From an uncultured Collinsella sp. (lineage in GTDB: Bacteria > Actinomycetota > Coriobacteriia > Coriobacteriales > Coriobacteriaceae): 34,450 bases of DNA. The translations under genes and the position numbers were made by a program. The notes under the pieces were generated by a model. The model searched no databases. It was given only the letters and a program-made list of their open reading frames with translations, and was not told the DNA's origin. The stretch is from contig CABUVF010000004.1 of NCBI GenBank assembly GCA_902494945.1, positions 1-34,450 on the forward strand, read 5' to 3'. Below are positions 32,061-34,450 of the stretch, in pieces; the first letter of the stretch is position 1; each line of letters opens with the position of its first letter.

Positions 32061-32162
32061 CGGCTTTCCCAGGAGCCCGAGGTTGCCGTAAAAGAGAAGC
32101 GCCGCGTACTTTGGTACGCAAGCGACGGTTTGAACAGCAAGATCGGGTGCCTGGGGAAGCCG
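32061..32162. repeat. long covarying hairpin element, copy 4
   Basis: 102-bp imperfect hairpin filling the gap between the two double-cubane genes. Outer arms near 32061-32080 and 32143-32162; central hairpin GCGTAC-TTTG-GTACGC (32104-32119). Shares GCCCGAG and the central GCGTAC/GTACGC with copy 3, but its outermost arms differ. Confidence 0.8.
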
Positions 32163-32177
32163 CCGGGACGAATAGTC

Positions 32178-33461
32178 CTAAATGGTTTCCAAGAAAGCCT
32201 CAATCCTGGTTTGCAGTTGGCCTGCATCCTCGCCGGCGTAGTCGGTCGTGATGTGCATAAATGGAATGCCTGCCTCCTCGGCGGCCTTCTCCACGGCAAA
32301 CGGCTCCATCTCGTAGAGCGTGCAGAACTGCAGGGCCACGTCGACGATGCCGTCGGCATGCAGGTCCTTGGCCATCTGGACAATATCCTTCATACGCTGG
32401 TCGTTGGGCGTAAAGACGGCGCAGTTGATCTTAAAGTAGCGCTCGGCGATGGCATCGAGCATCTCGTCAACCGTCTCACCGGACTCGTCGACCAGGTCCT
32501 TGTAATAGCGCGAACCCGTGCAGGACTCCTCGCCTACCACAACGCCGCCGGCCTTCTCGATGAGGTTGAACAGCTTCCAGTTGGGCACGGCCATGGGCGT
32601 GCCGGTGTACAGGATGCGCTTGGTCCCCTTGGGCGCCACGCCCTCGCCGGCCTCGACACGCTGCTCGCACTCAGCCGCCATATCGTTGATGGCTCCGGTC
32701 AGACGCGGCGTGTCGTCCATAAAGGCGGCCTGAACGGTCAGCAGGCTGTCGAGACCGCTAATGGGCGCTGGGTCGGCAGCGCGCGTGGCAGCGAGGCGCT
32801 GCAGGGCACGGCGCTTCTCATTGACGGCGTGGATGGCGGCTTTCAGACGCTCAGGCGTAATCGTGACGCCGCACTCTTCCTCGATCTTGGCGGCGAGCTT
32901 CTTGACCTCGGCCTTCCAGGTCACAAGCGTCGACTCGTCGTGTACGTTGGGAATATCCATGACGTACATGTTCTTTTGCGTGGCAAAGAACTCGTAGGCT
33001 TTCTTCTTGCCGTCGCAGGTGTTCTCGCCTACCACCAAGTCACTCGACTCAATGTAGGGGCAGACCTCGCCCAGCTTAAAGCCGGCAAAGCTCTTGATAA
33101 GCGGACAAGTGTTGCGCGGCAAGTGCTCCTCGACCTTGTCCGTTGCCCAATCGGCACCCGAGCACAGACCAACGGGAATGCCGTCACAGGCAAGCACGAT
33201 CTCCTCGGGCACGTACACGCAGAACGAGCCCACGATTTTGGTGGCCTCGCCAGCCTCCTTCTTGTCGAGCATCTCCTTAATGCGGCCGCTATGGATGTTG
33301 GTGGCCACAAAGTCCAAGTAGGACGTGGACTTGGGGCGGTTGTTCTGCGACAGGAACATGTCCCCGTACATCTGGCCCACGGCGCCCAGCAGCATATCGT
33401 GGTCGGCAAGATTCATGCCGAGGCTCTCCCACATCGGATGAAAATCGAATTCTTCAGCCAT
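32178..33461 (-). CDS. double-cubane-cluster protein, 2-hydroxyacyl-CoA dehydratase family (first gene)
   Basis: Protein of 427 residues, paralogue of the next gene with a 40-residue N-terminal extension. Candidate ligands C81, C92, C100, C119 (TCPLIKS), C134 (VCPY) and C149 (NTCDGKKK); later GTPMAVPNWKLF and EESCTGSRYY. The shared CPLIKS and TCDGKKK motifs show the same fold and cluster type. The two paralogues could form a heterodimer, as HgdA/HgdB do, or two separate homodimeric reductases. ATG at 33461 behind GAGGGGAA. First gene of the run leading into the activator and selD; its transcript probably begins near 33790. Confidence 0.87.
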   Translation of the reverse strand: MAEEFDFHPMWESLGMNLADHDMLLGAVGQMYGDMFLSQNNRPKSTSYLDFVATNIHSGRIKEMLDKKEAGEATKIVGSFCVYVPEEIVLACDGIPVGLCSGADWATDKVEEHLPRNTCPLIKSFAGFKLGEVCPYIESSDLVVGENTCDGKKKAYEFFATQKNMYVMDIPNVHDESTLVTWKAEVKKLAAKIEEECGVTITPERLKAAIHAVNEKRRALQRLAATRAADPAPISGLDSLLTVQAAFMDDTPRLTGAINDMAAECEQRVEAGEGVAPKGTKRILYTGTPMAVPNWKLFNLIEKAGGVVVGEESCTGSRYYKDLVDESGETVDEMLDAIAERYFKINCAVFTPNDQRMKDIVQMAKDLHADGIVDVALQFCTLYEMEPFAVEKAAEEAGIPFMHITTDYAGEDAGQLQTRIEAFLETI

Positions 33462-33578
33462 AACGGTTCCCCTCTCGAACCAAAAACGGATAACAGCGGT
33501 ATCGATGCACGACGGACGGCGATTGCCCGGCCGTGCTCAAACCCGGAATTTTAGGGAACCTGCTTTGCGGTCGATGAT

Positions 33579-33689
33579 TTAGTTGTGCGTCGTCTCTCCC
33601 GGAGCCGTGAACATACCTGCTCATATGCGACTCCGAGCCATATGCTGGGCGCGCGCGGCAACGCGGCGAATGTATGTCGTCTGCGGCAT
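33579..33689 (-). other. mini-ORF in the leader of the double-cubane operon, containing an internal UGA
   Basis: ATG at 33689 is preceded by AAGGAGG at 8 nt, stronger than most ribosome sites in this window. It encodes 22 basic residues, then UGA (33623-33621), then 13 more codons to UAA. It could be a leader peptide of 22 residues; reading UGA as Sec would give 36 residues, but no clear SECIS follows. Low certainty that it is translated. Confidence 0.25.
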
Positions 33690-33725
33690 GTGCGCACCCT
33701 CCTTAACCAGTCGAGGTCAACTATA

Positions 33726-33757
33726 TCAACGGTCATCGCCCCTGCGAACACCGTTGA
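33726..33757. promoter_or_regulatory. inverted repeat, possible operator
   Basis: TCAACGGT and ACCGTTGA, perfect 8-bp arms with 16 bp between, located 40-70 bp downstream of the candidate promoter and upstream of the mini-ORF. Centre-to-centre spacing of about 24 bp suits binding by a dimeric regulator on one face of the helix. Confidence 0.35.
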
Positions 33758-33797
33758 CATTCGTACGACAGCCTCGTGTGCCGTCGTTTAATAAATA

Positions 33798-33825
33798 ATT
33801 ATCTTGTTTGATAAGAGTTTGTCAT
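33798..33825 (-). promoter_or_regulatory. candidate promoter of the double-cubane/selenium operon
   Basis: Minus strand: -35 ATGACA (33825-33820) and -10 GATAAT (33803-33798), each one base off consensus, 16-nt spacing, in an AT-rich island unusual for this window. It implies an untranslated leader of about 330 nt. Confidence 0.45.
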
Positions 33826-33847
33826 CCTTCATTCGGCGAACGGCAAA

Positions 33848-33891
33848 CAGATAAGCCGCCGAGGCATATATATCCCCGACGGCATTATCTG
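33848..33891 (-). terminator. hairpin after the ModC-like gene
   Basis: CAGATAA-GCCG pairs with CGGC-A-TTATCTG (one bulge) around a ~20-nt loop, 4 nt after the ModC-like stop. Only a short T-run follows (CTGTTTG), so termination may be weak. Confidence 0.45.
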
Positions 33892-33894
33892 GCG

Positions 33895-34450
33895 CTATCG
33901 ACAAACCAAATGGATCCTGCTGGCATCAAAATGCATGCGCAAAGTCTCCCCCGCCTGCGGCAACTCCTCTACAGGCACACTCACCTTGTTGACCTTCCAC
34001 TGCAGGCGCGTCGGCGCATCGACACGTGGCACGTCCAACAGCACCAAGCGCTCAAAACGCGAATCGCTCACGCGAGCCACATGCAGGTCGTAGCTGTTAC
34101 GACCCCGCTCTGCGCGGTTGTCCATATGGAAGTAGCTCGCACGAATACCGAGGTACGCCACGTTATCGGGAACCTCACGGCCCACGTTGAAGGTCATGCC
34201 CCAGTCGAGGGCCTCAACTTCCTCGTCGCCGATCTTACGCGCGCGGCTCGTATTCTTGCAGCCCGTCAGGCGCAGCGCAGCCAAGGTTTGCGGCCGGCGG
34301 ACCACGTCCTCGACGGAGCCGATCTCCTCCACATGCCCGTTATGCATCACGCAAATGCGCTCGCACAGGCGGCATGCCTCGTCAATATCGTGGCTCACGT
34401 AGAGCACGGTACGGTTACAGACGTCGAACAGGTCGAGCATGTTCTGCTCA
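33895..34450 (-). CDS. ModC-like molybdate ABC transporter ATP-binding protein, C-terminal part
   Basis: About 184 residues; the N-terminus (Walker A, signature motif) is beyond the window edge, and the frame is still open at 34450. The H-loop is VLYVSHDIDEACRLCERI, typical of ABC ATPases, followed by VMHNGHVEEIGSVEDVV. The sequence ALRLTGCKN...ALDWGM resembles ModC proteins of Gram-positive anaerobes, and the last 60 residues suit a regulatory TOBE-like domain. Molybdate (or tungstate) import fits the molybdenum hydroxylase in the window. It is upstream of, but probably not cotranscribed with, the double-cubane genes. Confidence 0.8.
   Translation of the reverse strand, partial: EQNMLDLFDVCNRTVLYVSHDIDEACRLCERICVMHNGHVEEIGSVEDVVRRPQTLAALRLTGCKNTSRARKIGDEEVEALDWGMTFNVGREVPDNVAYLGIRASYFHMDNRAERGRNSYDLHVARVSDSRFERLVLLDVPRVDAPTRLQWKVNKVSVPVEELPQAGETLRMHFDASRIHLVCR

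Larger units (their letters stand above)
33462..33894. other. 433-bp non-coding leader region
   Basis: No convincing gene. It holds a candidate promoter (33798-33825), an inverted repeat TCAACGGT/ACCGTTGA (33726-33733, 33750-33757), a mini-ORF with a strong ribosome site (33579-33689), two CATATG words 12 nt apart inside that ORF, and a hairpin at the end of the ModC-like gene. Confidence 0.6.

Noticed and set aside
32024..32383. N-terminal extension of the second double-cubane protein to 507 residues
   Set aside because: The extra frame runs through the hairpin element and antisense to the neighbouring gene, and a clear AAGGAG site marks the true start at 32023.
33551..33760. 69-residue open frame in the 33.5-33.8 kb spacer
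   Set aside because: No ribosome site or recognisable sequence; arginine-rich composition is typical of random high-GC frames.

Overview
The window is high-GC bacterial DNA whose gene content and protein sequences look like a strictly anaerobic gut actinobacterium of the Coriobacteriia, most probably Collinsella or a close relative. This is an inference from protein resemblance, TusA/SelD-type selenium genes, anaerobic iron-sulfur enzymes and the style of the intergenic repeats; no 16S gene is present to prove it. Nearly all genes after position 6.2 kb are on the minus strand.

Layout. 1-1.1 kb: start of threonyl-tRNA synthetase and a membrane zinc-ribbon protein. 1.5-4.7 kb (+): a three-gene flavoprotein operon (GlpA-like FAD oxidoreductase with a C-terminal [2Fe-2S] domain, a second FAD oxidoreductase, and a DUF1667 cysteine protein), then an M24 Xaa-Pro peptidase. 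6.2-14.6 kb (-): housekeeping genes folC, valS, clpX, clpP, tig and tRNA-Leu(UAG). 14.7-18.4 kb (-): a two-gene molybdenum hydroxylase operon (FAD subunit plus a fused [2Fe-2S]/molybdopterin subunit similar in layout to E. coli XdhD). 18.5-20 kb: glutamate dehydrogenase. 20.1-24 kb (-): the selenocysteine cluster selA-selB-tRNA-Sec. 24-26.7 kb: a formate/nitrite channel, tRNA-Gly(UCC), tRNA-Pro(UGG) and BrnQ. 26.7-33.5 kb (-): two double-cubane-cluster (2-hydroxyacyl-CoA dehydratase family) proteins, their ATP-dependent activator, then selD, yedF, a DUF3343 protein and a cysteine desulfurase/selenocysteine-lyase-like enzyme. The right edge holds the C-terminal part of a ModC-like molybdate ABC ATPase.

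The theme of the right half is selenium plus molybdenum. The window carries selA, selB, selC (tRNA-Sec) and selD, and selD is itself a selenoprotein: its reading frame runs through an in-frame UGA at codon 17, so an ordinary gene finder would start it too late. The SelD-YedF-DUF3343-desulfurase set is the one associated with the labile selenium cofactor of selenium-dependent molybdenum hydroxylases, and a candidate enzyme and a molybdate transporter are both nearby.

The most unusual non-coding signal is a family of four ~100-115 bp long hairpin elements (7776-7876, 10613-10727, 30756-30867, 32061-32162). Their two arms pair with each other but differ between copies, around a common small central hairpin (AC-loop-GT). 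A second family is a pair of exactly 162-bp elements with 30-bp terminal inverted repeats (5968-6129, 20307-20468). Several further inverted repeats are described individually.
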